Assembly: GCA_016714225.1 (NCBI GenBank)
Contig: JADJNS010000009.1
Coordinates: forward strand, 1 to 64,000
DNA length: 64,000 nt
Direction: 5' to 3'
Origin: Archangiaceae bacterium
GTDB taxonomy: Bacteria > Myxococcota > Myxococcia > Myxococcales > Myxococcaceae
This document shows, piece by piece, positions 1 through 8,911 of this stretch (the first letter of the stretch is position 1; the number at the start of each line of letters is the position of its first letter). Under the pieces are notes generated by a model. It saw only the letters and a list, made by a program, of their open reading frames with translations, did no database searches and was not told the origin of the DNA. A program made the position numbers and the translations under genes.

Positions 1-692
1 ACCCCGGCCTGTTCGCGCTCGCGCCGGGGCTCACCGTGGTGGCGCAGCGGCGCTCGTGGGGCGCACCCGGCTTTCCACAGCTCTCCGACCGGGCGAAGAG
101 AAGAAGAGGCGATGCTGCGCGACCTGCACGACAGCATCGGGGTGACCAACATACGCCCGCCTGCTCGCCGAGCTGGGAAGCGCGACTCGCAGAAGGCGAT
201 CAGGCGCTCAGCGCCATCTCGGGCTGTCGAACAGGGGCTCGCCGAGCTGCACGCGCGTTCACCCAGACCCTCGACGGGGCCGAGGCCCAGGTGGCGTGGC
301 CGATCTTCTGCTCCGAGCTGCGGCGCTTCGGCGGGCGACGATCGAAGCCTGCAGCAAAGGCGTTCTCCGCTCGGGGGCGCGCCTCGACGGCGAGGCCGGC
401 CGGGCAGCGCGCTGGTGCTCCGGTGCTGCGCATCTTCCGCGAGGCGCTGACCAACGTGGTGAAAACGCCGGCGCGACGCGGGTCGACGTCACGGTCTCGG
501 TCACCCGCGGCACACTCTCACTGTCGATCAGCGACGACGGTGCGGGCGGAGACCCCGGCGGCGGCCTCGACACCGGCCGCGGCGTGGCGAACATGCGAAG
601 AAGCACCGGGCGAGAGACCTCGGTGGAAGCTGACCGTCGCGACGGGCGCGGGCACCCGGCTGTCGCTCGAGCTGCCGCTGCGGGCCTCTTGA
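1..692 (+). pseudogene. Frame-broken sensor histidine kinase (NarX/HisKA_3 type), 3' part
   Basis: Pieces of one kinase are spread over all three forward frames. The phospho-acceptor motif RDLHDSIG is read from about 118. An N-box-like stretch (FREALTNVV) is read from about 435 in a second frame. The G-box motifs (DDGAGGDP, then GRGVANM) lie at about 534-595 in a third frame, and a C-terminal strand ending at 692 returns to the second frame. Order and spacing match the HisKA_3 plus HATPase_c modules of NarX/DegS-type kinases, which phosphorylate NarL-type regulators. Such a regulator follows 90 bases downstream. At least four indels are needed to restore one frame. This could be real decay or poor sequence near a contig end. 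The 5' part lies outside the window. Confidence 0.6.
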
Positions 693-781
693 AGGCTGCA
701 GGGCCCGCTCGAGCGGTGCCCCGAAATTCACCCGAGCGGGTCAGCGCGGCCCGCGGGCCGGTGGGCTAGCTTCTCGACCCG

Positions 782-1411
782 ATGGAGCGCCTGCGCGTCT
801 TCGTGGTGGAGGACGACCCGCTGCTGCGACGGCACCTGGTCGAGCTGCTCGCCGGCGAGCCGAGCATGACCGTGGTCGGGCAGGCAGAGGCAGGTGACCA
901 GGCGGTGGCGGTGCTCGCCGAGGTCGAGACCGACGTGGTGCTGATGGACCTGGGGCTGCCCGGCCTCTCGGGCATCGAGGCGATCGGTGAGCTCTCGAAG
1001 CGGCCGCGGCCTCCGCTGATGATGGCGCACACCGTGTTCGACGACCGCGACACGGTGCTCAAGGCCATCAAGGCGGGCGCGTCGAGCTACGTGCTGAAGG
1101 GCTCGGCCCCACGCGAGCTCATCGAGGCGCTGCAAGAGCTGAAGGCGGGTGGCGCTCCGATGAGCCCGCGCATCGCCCGTGCGGTGCTGCGCGAGCTGCA
1201 GCAGGCGCCGGCCCAGCCCGACCCGCTCAGCCCGCGCGAGCGGCAGCTGCTCAAGCTCGTCGACGAGGGGCTGACCTACAAGCAGATCGCCGAGCGGCTG
1301 AGCGTCAGCCCCCACACCGTGCACAGCCACATCAAGAACATCTACGACGCGCTCCACGCCCGCTCGCGCGCCGAGGCGCTCGCCACCGCGCGCAGCCGCG
1401 GCTTGATTTGA
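782..1411 (+). CDS. NarL/FixJ-family response regulator
   Basis: DNA-binding response regulator of 209 residues, the usual NarL length. The receiver spans about residues 4-118, with acidic pocket E10-D11-D12, phospho-acceptor D56 (VVLMDLGLPG) and conserved K105. A LuxR-type helix-turn-helix follows at about 145-205 (LSPRERQLLKLVDEG, then YKQIAERLSVSPHTV). It should be phosphorylated by the HisKA_3 kinase whose broken remains lie immediately upstream, and then act as a transcription factor. ATG start; the gene is intact, unlike its partner. Target genes cannot be told from the sequence. Confidence 0.93.
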   Translation: MERLRVFVVEDDPLLRRHLVELLAGEPSMTVVGQAEAGDQAVAVLAEVETDVVLMDLGLPGLSGIEAIGELSKRPRPPLMMAHTVFDDRDTVLKAIKAGASSYVLKGSAPRELIEALQELKAGGAPMSPRIARAVLRELQQAPAQPDPLSPRERQLLKLVDEGLTYKQIAERLSVSPHTVHSHIKNIYDALHARSRAEALATARSRGLI

Positions 1412-1431
1412 GGCGGTCGTGCCCTGGGCGC

Positions 1432-2202
1432 TCAACGCCAGCGCAGCAGCCGCCGCGCGCGATGGTCGTCGACGGTGACGCCCGCGTCTCTGAGCACCTG
1501 CACCAGCACCGGGTCGACGCGGGGGAGCGCCTGGCTGAGGACGCCGCCGTCGTGCAGGTCGACGGTGAAGACGATCGGCGTCGAGCTTCGGCGCATCGTC
1601 TGGGAGGCGAAGCTGACGCCGCTGATGGCGCTCAAGGGCACCGACACGTCTTTGAGCACCAGCCGCTTGCGCGTGACGGTGACGTTCATCGGCGTGAGCC
1701 GGCCGGTCGTCATCGCGAAGACGACGACCAGCGGTGCCGCGATGAACCACAACCCGAGCTGTCGGTGGTTCGCGCTCGAGGCGATGATGGCCCCCGCGGC
1801 GCCGGTGGGCACCAGCACCCGAGCGAGCGCGCTGAGCAGCGGGCGGCGGCCGCTGCCGTAGACGACCGGGTCGTCGCAGAGGTCGACGAGGCCTTTCAGG
1901 CGGGTGCTCGGTGCCATGCCCAGCGCCCGCAGACGTTTCTGCACCACGCGGTCGACCTGCGCGAGCAGCGCGTTCATGCCGCTCACCGTGGCGCGCAGCG
2001 CAGGCTCTGCTTCCGAGAGCTTCGCCACCGCGACGCGCGCGTCTTCCACCTCGGCAGACTCGAGCCTCTCGACCGCGCTGCGCAGCAGCTCGTAGTCGTG
2101 GCGCCTCGCCGCCTCGAGCCCGGCGCGCAGGCGGGCTGCCGCGCCTTCGACCGTCTCCAGCCGGCCTTCGAGGCGAATGCGCGCGGCAGCTCGAAAGCTC
2201 AC
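1432..2202 (-). CDS. Membrane protein with PH-like C-terminal domain
   Basis: About 256 residues from a GTG start at 2202. The N-terminal 100 residues are helical and charged, probably coiled coil. Two hydrophobic segments at about residues 140-185 (around ALARVLVPTGAAGAIIA and WFIAAPLVVVFAM) look like a membrane hairpin. The last 70 residues (TVTRKRLVLKDVSVPLSAIS onward) have the strand pattern of small bacterial PH-like domains, in which a basic strand follows the membrane anchor. No enzymatic motif is seen. It is divergent from the Sel1 gene at 2299. Function is unknown; the PH-like call is by pattern only. Confidence 0.6.
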   Translation of the reverse strand: MSFRAAARIRLEGRLETVEGAAARLRAGLEAARRHDYELLRSAVERLESAEVEDARVAVAKLSEAEPALRATVSGMNALLAQVDRVVQKRLRALGMAPSTRLKGLVDLCDDPVVYGSGRRPLLSALARVLVPTGAAGAIIASSANHRQLGLWFIAAPLVVVFAMTTGRLTPMNVTVTRKRLVLKDVSVPLSAISGVSFASQTMRRSSTPIVFTVDLHDGGVLSQALPRVDPVLVQVLRDAGVTVDDHRARRLLRWR

Positions 2203-2298
2203 CCCCCGAATCGTGCACCGCTTCGCCTCCCGAGCCCAGGGGGTCGAGCGCTGCAACAAAGGTTTGCACCTCGGGCCTCCGTGGGGTGTGAGCCCCAC

Positions 2299-3280
2299 AT
2301 GCGGGTCTATTTCGGCGTAGGCCAGTTCGGGACCATCGACGCGGGCGATGGCAGCCAGCACGTCACGCGCTTCGCGCACGTCTACGGTGTTCCCCTGATT
2401 CCGATGGGCGGGCTTCAGCGCTTCCCCGACGGCACGGTGGCGAGCGCGCCCCTCAACCTGAAGTCGACGGCCGTCGCCTACGGGCGCGTCTGGGGCGTGC
2501 TGTTCGCGGTGCTCCTCACGGTGCTCGCCTACGACGAGCTGTCGAACCACCTGGGAGCCGGGCTGGTGCTGACCGGCTGCGCAGCGTTGGTGCTGTTCGG
2601 CGCCATCTCGCTCTGGTTCTTCGTCGGCGTGAAGACCCCCCACCAGCGGTCCCACCTCGCGCTCGGGTTCGGCATTCCCTTCGCGGTGTTCGTCATCGTG
2701 ATGGGGCACGGTCTCAACGAGGGGGTCCGCAACGTGCGCCGGGGGTTCGAGTCGTGGAGCAAGAACGGGCCACCGCCCGAGCTGGTGGCGCTGGCCACCT
2801 CGCTCGGAAAAGAGAGGCAACAGAAATACCTGAAGGAGGAGGGCGAGCGCTGCACCGGCGGCAACGCCAACGCTTGCACCAACCTCGGCTACGTCCTCTC
2901 CGAGACCGAGCCGGTGAAGGCGATCGAAGCCTACCGCCGCGCCTGCGCGCTGAAGGTCGACGGCGCCTGCTACAGCGCGGGCCTGCTGTCGGCGAAGACC
3001 AGCCCCGAGGCCGCGCGCGACTTCTTCGACCAGGCCTGCCAGCTCGGCAACGCCGACGGCTGCAACAACTTCGCGGTGCGGCTGGACAAGAAAGAGGGCA
3101 AGCGCGCCTCCGAGCTGCTCGATAAGGCGTGCCCTGAAGTCGCGGGTTGCGTGCTCGAACCTCGCGCTGCGGTATCAGGCTGGCAGCAACGGGCTGGCGA
3201 AGAACAAGAAGCAGGCGGTCGCCTACTTCAAGCAGGCGTGTGCGCTCGGTGACCCGAGCGCCTGCGAGAAGGCGCACTGA
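2299..3280 (+). CDS. Membrane-anchored Sel1-like repeat protein (frame break near 3137)
   Basis: An ATG at 2299 opens a protein of about 327 residues once one frame break is repaired. The N-terminal 45 residues (VGQFGTIDAGDG..., HVYGVPLIPMGG) resemble a short domain often seen before membrane segments. Two transmembrane helices follow at about 60-125. The rest is Sel1/TPR-like, with paired Cys and repeat units such as RRACALKVDGACYSAG. The original frame runs on after about 3135 without repeat character. Shifting frame there restores a further unit (ACSNLALRYQAG, then AVAYFKQACALGDPSACEKA) ending at 3280. Restoring one GC dinucleotide gives KACALKSRVAC, matching the preceding unit, so a 2-base deletion is likely. 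Such repeats mediate protein contacts. Confidence 0.7.
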
Positions 3281-3343
3281 CTCTCGAGCGCATTCGGCGG
3301 CGGCGCCCGCAACTTTTCGCCGGCTGGAGTGTAATGCGAGGGG

Positions 3344-4941
3344 ATGCGTGCCCTCGCCGCGGTGCTCTGCGTTTCGACGTCGTGCGCGGCGGTGCCCGCG
3401 GGTGCGCCCGGCACCGACGTGCCGGCGGTGCCGATACCCGCCAACGGGTGGGACCAAGAGAAGCTCGCGCAGCACCTGCTCAACCGCGCCGCGTTCGGCC
3501 CGTCGACGTACGACCGCGCGCGCATCGCCGAGATTTCTCTGGGCGGGTGGCTGTACGAGCAGCTGCAGGCGGGCTCCGACGACGCGCTCGAAGCCCAGCT
3601 CGCCCACGACTACCCCACGCTGCAGCTCTCGGTGACCCAGGCGCTGCAGCAGTTTCCCAGCGTGGCCGAGCGCGCCAGACAGACGGGGCAGGACAAAGAA
3701 GAGGTGAAGCAGCTGATGGCCGGCCGGCCGTACGAGCTGCCGCGGCAGCTGGTGCTCGAGCTGACCCAGGCCCGGCTGATGCGCGCGGTGAAGAGCCGCC
3801 GCCAGCTCGAAGAGGTGCTGGTCGACTTCTGGTTCAACCACTTCAACGTCAGCGCCGAGAAGGGCAAGGCGCGCTGGCTGTTGCCCTCGTACGAGCGCGA
3901 CGCGATTCGCCCGTTCGTGTTCGGCAGGTTCAAGGACCTGCTCGCGGCGACCGCGCGGCACCCGGCGATGCTGGTGTACCTCGACAACTGGATGAGCGTG
4001 CGCGAGGGCGTAAGGTGCCGGCGCTCAAGCGCGCGCTGGGTCTCAACGAGAACTACGCGCGCGAGCTGCTCGAGCTGCACACCCTCGGCGTCGACGCCGG
4101 CTACAGCCAAGACGACGTGCGCGAGGCGGCGCGCGTGCTCACCGGCTGGAGCCTCGAGCTCAAGGCCCGCGACGACGACTTCGGCGACTTCGTCTACCGG
4201 CGCGCCGCGCACGACCCCGCCGAGAAGAACGTGTTCGGGCTGCACCTGCCCGCGGGCGGCCAGATGGACGACGGCGAGAAGCTGCTCGACTACCTGGCGC
4301 TGCACCCCAAGACCGCCCACCACCTGGCGTTCAAGCTCGCGCAGAAGTTCGTCAGCGACGCGCCGCCTGAAGGCCTCGTCGACGCGCTCGCTGCCGAGTA
4401 CCTGCGCACCGGCGGCGACCTGCGCGCGGTCTACCTGAAGCTGTTCGGCTCGCGCGAATTCTGGGCCGACGCCGCGTTCGCCGCCAAGACCAAGACCCCG
4501 CTCGAGCTGGTCGCCTCGTCGGTGCGCGGGCTGGGAGAGCTGACCAGCGTGCAGCCGCAGTTGGTGCGCGCGCTCGACGGCATGGGGCAGCCCCTGTACC
4601 GGGCGAACCCGCCCACGGGCTACGCAGAAGAGGCGGCCCGCTGGGTGAGCGCCGGCGCGCTGGTGTCGCGCATCAACTTCGGGCTCGAGCTCGGCCGCAA
4701 CGACCTGCCCGGAGTGCAGGTGCCGCTCTCGTCGCTCCCCGCCGGCGCGCCCGACGCGGTGGTCGATGCGCTGTCGCGCAGGCTGCTGGGTGGCCGGCTG
4801 TCAGCCGAGTCGCGGCGCACCGTGCTGGCGGCGGTGGGCGCGCGCGAAGAAGACGCGATGCAAGACGGTGAGCAGCGGCCGGTCGACCCGCGCGTGGTGG
4901 CGGGTCTGCTCATCGGCTCGCCGGAGTTCCAGAAGCAATGA
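3344..4941 (+). CDS. DUF1800 family protein (frame break near 4012)
   Basis: DUF1800 protein, about 532 residues if one missing base is restored. An N-terminal signal-like segment (MRALAAVLCVSTSCAAV) fits a short lipoprotein or Sec signal. Family landmarks are LLNRAAFGPS near residue 50, VDFWFNHFNVSAEKG near 165, NENYARELLELHTLGV near 235 and AARVLTGWSL just after it. The first frame carries residues 1 to about 224 and the second the rest. At the junction, adding one C gives GVKVPALKRALG, the expected continuation, so a one-base deletion is likely. Its stop overlaps the ATG of the DUF1501 gene. The two families nearly always occur together; the pair is exported but its biochemical role is not established. 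Confidence 0.85.
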
Positions 4942-6092
4942 GCCTCTTCTCTCGACGCGCGCTGCTGGTCGGTGGCGGGCTGTCGCTGGCGTTCGCCTCG
5001 CGCGCGCGGGCTCGAGAGCCGAGCGCGCGCAAGGCGCTGGTGGTGGTGTTCCTGCGCGGCGGAGTCGACGGCCTGGCGATGGTCGCTCCGGTGGGCGACC
5101 CGCAGTACGCCGGGCTGCGGCCCACGCTGCGCGAAGAGCAGGCGGTCGTGCTCGACGGGTTCTTCGCGCTGCACCCGGCGATGGCCTCGCTGGCTCCGCT
5201 GTACGAGCAGAAGCGGCTGGCGGTGGTGCACGCGGTGGGGCAGCTCAAGGCCTCGCGCAGCCACTTCGACGCCCAAGACTTTCTCGAGTCGGGGCTCGCG
5301 GGGCAGAAGGGCTCGGACGGGTGGCTCAACCGCGCGCTGTCTCTTCTTCCTGCGAGCGAGAGCGCGTTTCGGGGCGTCGCGGTGCAGAACGGCGTGCCGT
5401 ACTCGATGGTGGGCGCGCAGCCGGTGGTCGCGTTTCCCTCGCTCAGAGACTTCAAGGTCGGCGGCGGCGCGGCGGCGGGCTTCGAGCAGCTCTACGCGGC
5501 GGCGGTCGACGAGGCGCTGCGGGTGCGTGGCGCCGAGGCGTTCACCGGCCTGCAGGCGGTGAAGGGGCTGGCGAGCGCCGAGCCGCGCAACGGTGCGCAG
5601 TACCCGAAGTCTGGGCTCGGCAAGCGGCTGCAAGACGTCGCCCGGCTGATTCACGGTGACGTCGGGCTGCAGCTCGCCGCGACCGAAGACGGCGGGTTCG
5701 ACACCCACCTGGGGCAGAAGCAGGCGCTGAACGGGAAGCTGAGAGCGCTCGCCGAGGCGCTGGCGGCGTTCGCGGTCGACCTGGGAGACCGGCTCGACGA
5801 CGTGGCGGTGGTGACCGTCACCGAGTTCGGGCGCACCGCGCGAGAGAACGGCACCCGCGGCACCGACCACGGCACTGCGTCGGCGCTGCTCGCGTTCGGC
5901 GGCGGCATCGTCGGGGGGCGCGTGGTGAGCGACTGGCCGGGCCTCTCGGCCTCTGCGCTGCACGAGGGGCGCGACCTGCGCGTCACGCTCGACGTGCGCA
6001 CCGTGCTCGCCGAGCTGCTCTCGACCCACCTGCAGATTTTGAGCGAGCGGTCGCTGCCCGGCGTGGTGGCGTCGCGCACGCTGTTCGGTTGA
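4938..6092 (+). CDS. DUF1501 family protein, Tat-exported
   Basis: 384-residue DUF1501 protein. The start overlaps the DUF1800 stop by four bases (ATGA), indicating translational coupling. The N-terminus has a twin-arginine signal (SRRALLVGGGLSLAFA, then ARA). Motifs include VVVFLRGGVDGLAMVAP at about 35, RSHFDAQDFLESG near 108-120 and VTVTEFGRTARENGTRGTDH near 293-312. The last two correspond to conserved His/Asp positions that relate the family to sulfatase/phosphatase-type metal enzymes. Export through Tat implies that it folds, probably with cofactor, in the cytoplasm. The substrate is unknown. Confidence 0.9.
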   Translation: MSLFSRRALLVGGGLSLAFASRARAREPSARKALVVVFLRGGVDGLAMVAPVGDPQYAGLRPTLREEQAVVLDGFFALHPAMASLAPLYEQKRLAVVHAVGQLKASRSHFDAQDFLESGLAGQKGSDGWLNRALSLLPASESAFRGVAVQNGVPYSMVGAQPVVAFPSLRDFKVGGGAAAGFEQLYAAAVDEALRVRGAEAFTGLQAVKGLASAEPRNGAQYPKSGLGKRLQDVARLIHGDVGLQLAATEDGGFDTHLGQKQALNGKLRALAEALAAFAVDLGDRLDDVAVVTVTEFGRTARENGTRGTDHGTASALLAFGGGIVGGRVVSDWPGLSASALHEGRDLRVTLDVRTVLAELLSTHLQILSERSLPGVVASRTLFG

Positions 6093-6173
6093 CCGCCGCG
6101 GCCCGAAACGCCCCCGTTACTGCCGCCTGGCGCCTCCGTTTGCGAAGACGGCGAAGTGCGCCAAGGTGGGTCC

Positions 6174-7055
6174 ATGGCCAGCGTCAGCGGCAACCGTCCC
6201 CGAGACTTCCTCTCCCTCCCCAAGGCCGAGCAGAAGCAGCTCGTCGCCACCATCAAGGACACGCCGAGCGCCGAGATCGACGCGACGCTGCGCAGCGCGA
6301 ACGTCACCCCTGCTTCGTTTCACTACGCGACCGACGACGCCTACAACGTCCACTCCGACGCGTGGAAACAGTTCAACAGCGAGCTCGCCGCTCCGCCTCC
6401 GTCGGGCCCGGTGGTGGGAGACGACGGGAACGTCGATTGGGACAAGAGCTTTCGCGGCATCGTCGGTTCGTCGCTGAACGGCATCGGTGAAGTGGAGCAG
6501 CAGATCACCCAGGCGAAAGAGCTGCTCGCCCGCCAGCCCTCGAGCGAAGCAGAAGCGTTGGGAATCTTGAACCAGGCCGGTGCGCTCTTGGCGAAGGCGC
6601 ACGCCGCCGCGCCGGACAACGCGCAGGTGTCGGCCGCTGCCATGGAGCACGCCATCAAGGCGGGTCGCGACGATGTCGCGCTGTCGAACGCGTCGCGCGC
6701 CATTCAGCTCGGTTACCCCTCGAGCGAGCCCAACTTCGCGGTGCAGGGCGAGTTCTGGATGATGCTGGTGCTCGCCGCTGGCCGGCAGAACCACCAGCCC
6801 CTGGCTCAGCTGGCGGCAGACCACCTCGAAGCGCTGCGGCCGAACTACGAAGTGCTCCCCGACTACACGCTCTCTATCAACAGCGTGGTCGCGATGGTGG
6901 CGATGCAGAGCGGCAACTGGGCGAAGGCGAGCGAGGTCATGCCCAACGTCGAGCTGGGCCGCGCCATGCTCGGGCCCGAGAGCGACCCGATGGCGGCCGA
7001 CCTGTCGGCGAAGTGCGTGCAGCTCTTCGAACGCCGACCGCCCGACGCGGTCTGA
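6174..7055 (+). CDS. Hypothetical helical (TPR-like) protein
   Basis: 293 residues from an ATG at 6174, preceded by AAGGTGG at 6162-6168; an in-frame GTG at 6156 is a less likely start. No signal peptide and no membrane segment. The sequence is rich in Ala and amphipathic helices, especially from residue 100 on (VEQQITQAKELLARQPSSEA, LLAKAHAAAPDNAQV), in a pattern typical of tetratricopeptide-like solenoids. No catalytic motif seen. It ends 15 bases before the next gene and is probably co-transcribed with it. Function unknown. Confidence 0.7.
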   Translation: MASVSGNRPRDFLSLPKAEQKQLVATIKDTPSAEIDATLRSANVTPASFHYATDDAYNVHSDAWKQFNSELAAPPPSGPVVGDDGNVDWDKSFRGIVGSSLNGIGEVEQQITQAKELLARQPSSEAEALGILNQAGALLAKAHAAAPDNAQVSAAAMEHAIKAGRDDVALSNASRAIQLGYPSSEPNFAVQGEFWMMLVLAAGRQNHQPLAQLAADHLEALRPNYEVLPDYTLSINSVVAMVAMQSGNWAKASEVMPNVELGRAMLGPESDPMAADLSAKCVQLFERRPPDAV

Positions 7056-7070
7056 GCGGACCCGGGCAAG

Positions 7071-8909
7071 ATGACGGTCCGCCGCACAGCCCGGTCACCT
7101 GCCGGCGCGACCTCGAAGGCTCGAGCCCTACGCGCCGACGAGGCGCGACGCGCGGGCGCCACCCCACCCGCGTCTCCCGCGCGCGGGTTCGAGGCGGGCA
7201 CTGCGAAGCCCGAGCCGCGCGAGCTCGTGCCGGTGCCCGCCGCGGCGCTGGAGTGGACCGCCAGCACCGGCTCTCCGCCCACCCCGATTTCGCTGCCGGG
7301 CCAGGGCGCCGTCGATGGCCTGCTTCATTCGAGCCTCTGGGCCGCCACGCACCCGCTGGGAGAAGACGACGAAGCGCTCGAGCCGCTCGAGCTGGGCAGC
7401 TTCGCGCTCGAGGGCGTCGACCTCGAGCACCTCAGCGCGCTCGAGGCGCAGACCCTGCGGGTCGCCATCTCCCGAGGCTGGTTCACGGCTGAGGCCGCAG
7501 CGCAACTCGCGCCCAGGATCGCGCAGGCCGCGGCGCCGTCGCCCGCCGGCGAGGCGAGCGATGCGCACGCGCTGGTGCGTGCCTTCTGGGCCGAGAACCA
7601 GGTCCAGTCGTTGCTCGGCATGCCCGACGCGCTCGGCACCTCGCGCTTCGTCGGGCTGCTCCACACCCTGTGGGCGATGGACGGTGGCGAGGGGCTCTCG
7701 CCGCTGACCCGCGAGGTGTTGGAAGACGAGGTGATTCCCCACCTCGCTCCGGCGAAGCTCGAGATGTGGCTCGCCACCCAGCTGTGCGCGCTGCAGGTTC
7801 GCGACGGCCAGGTCACCCGGCACGCCGGCACCGAAGGTGCGCTGCCGTTCGCGCCCGCGCGCACCGCGCTCGCGCCCATCTCCCGCCAGCTCGCGCCCAC
7901 CGAGGTCGCATCCGAGCTCATCTCCCAGGTCATCGCCACGCCCACGGCGCGCCCCGATGCGGTCGAGCTGTTCGCGCACGTGCAGCACGGCCTCACCGCG
8001 CAAGCCGTGCTGACCGCCGCGGCCGAGCAGGGCGTGCGCGTCGAGCTGAGCCCCGACACGCTCTTCGAGGCGCGCACCCTCACGCCGTACCTCAAAGAGG
8101 TCGTCGAGCAGCTCGAGCAAGACCACCCCGGCTCACGGCTGCTCTATCTGGCGCGCGACGGTGAGCTGCTCTCGGACCTGCAAGACGTGCTGAGCCACGC
8201 GCGCGGGCAACCCTCGCCGGGCCGCTACTTCCCCGGCAGCGGCGGGCTGTTCGCCAACACCCCGGGCACGCCCCTGTTCGAGCAGCGCATGAACGTGCTC
8301 GAGCGCCTGCTCGAGTCGCCCGAGCTCACTGCGCAGCTCGGCGACGATCTGCGCGCGCTGACCCGCGAGCTCTTCGCGCAGCACGGCGTCGACGCGAAGC
8401 TCCTCGAGGGGGCTGGGCTGGTGCTGGTCGACTCGGGCTTCATGGGCTCCATCGGCTGGAAGGTGCGGGCCACCCTGAGCGAGGTGCTCGGCCTCGACCA
8501 CGAGCAGGTCGAGCGCGCGGTGCCGATGCGGCTGGTCTCGTCGGAGACCGAAGACGCGCCGTTCAACTCGACCATTCGCTTCTTCCCGCAGCCCGACCGG
8601 CCCCTCGCCGAGCTGTTGCCGCGGCTGCACGTCTCGGCGGTCGAGGCGTTCGCAGGCAAGCAGCGGGTCGAAGACTTCAACTTCGCGCTCGCCTCGTCGC
8701 TGCAGATGCTGCCGCACGCGCACGGGCCGTATCACTTCCTCACCCGGCTCGAGGGAAAGGCCATCGCCGTGCCCGACCGGGTGCCCGACGAAGACGGCGA
8801 CGAAGACCGCCTGGGCGCCGAGCTGAACCCCACCTCGGCGTCTCCCGTCGCTGCGCTCGCCGTGCAGGTGCAGGTGCTGCAAGAGCTGGCGCGGCTGCTT
8901 CGAGAGTGA
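7071..8909 (+). CDS. Hypothetical 612-residue protein with COG5610-like C-terminal motifs
   Basis: Large soluble protein with no signal or membrane segment. Residues 1-90 are Ala/Pro/Arg-rich and poorly structured. From about 350 onward it has RLLYLARDGELLSDL and, near 450, GLVLVDSGFMGSIGWKV. These resemble the FLARDG and VDxGxxGS motifs found in HAD-like proteins of polysaccharide loci (COG5610), but the N-terminal HAD DxD nucleophile motif was not found. That relationship is therefore a guess from short motifs. It directly follows the helical protein at 6174-7055. The next gene is convergent, with its stop three bases away. Confidence 0.6.
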   Translation: MTVRRTARSPAGATSKARALRADEARRAGATPPASPARGFEAGTAKPEPRELVPVPAAALEWTASTGSPPTPISLPGQGAVDGLLHSSLWAATHPLGEDDEALEPLELGSFALEGVDLEHLSALEAQTLRVAISRGWFTAEAAAQLAPRIAQAAAPSPAGEASDAHALVRAFWAENQVQSLLGMPDALGTSRFVGLLHTLWAMDGGEGLSPLTREVLEDEVIPHLAPAKLEMWLATQLCALQVRDGQVTRHAGTEGALPFAPARTALAPISRQLAPTEVASELISQVIATPTARPDAVELFAHVQHGLTAQAVLTAAAEQGVRVELSPDTLFEARTLTPYLKEVVEQLEQDHPGSRLLYLARDGELLSDLQDVLSHARGQPSPGRYFPGSGGLFANTPGTPLFEQRMNVLERLLESPELTAQLGDDLRALTRELFAQHGVDAKLLEGAGLVLVDSGFMGSIGWKVRATLSEVLGLDHEQVERAVPMRLVSSETEDAPFNSTIRFFPQPDRPLAELLPRLHVSAVEAFAGKQRVEDFNFALASSLQMLPHAHGPYHFLTRLEGKAIAVPDRVPDEDGDEDRLGAELNPTSASPVAALAVQVQVLQELARLLRE

Positions 8910-8911
8910 AG

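Noticed and set aside
728..2269. Minus-strand ORF of 513 codons over the NarL-type regulator
   Set aside because: Shadow of the regulator and of the PH-like protein read in another frame; low-complexity Arg/Ala sequence.
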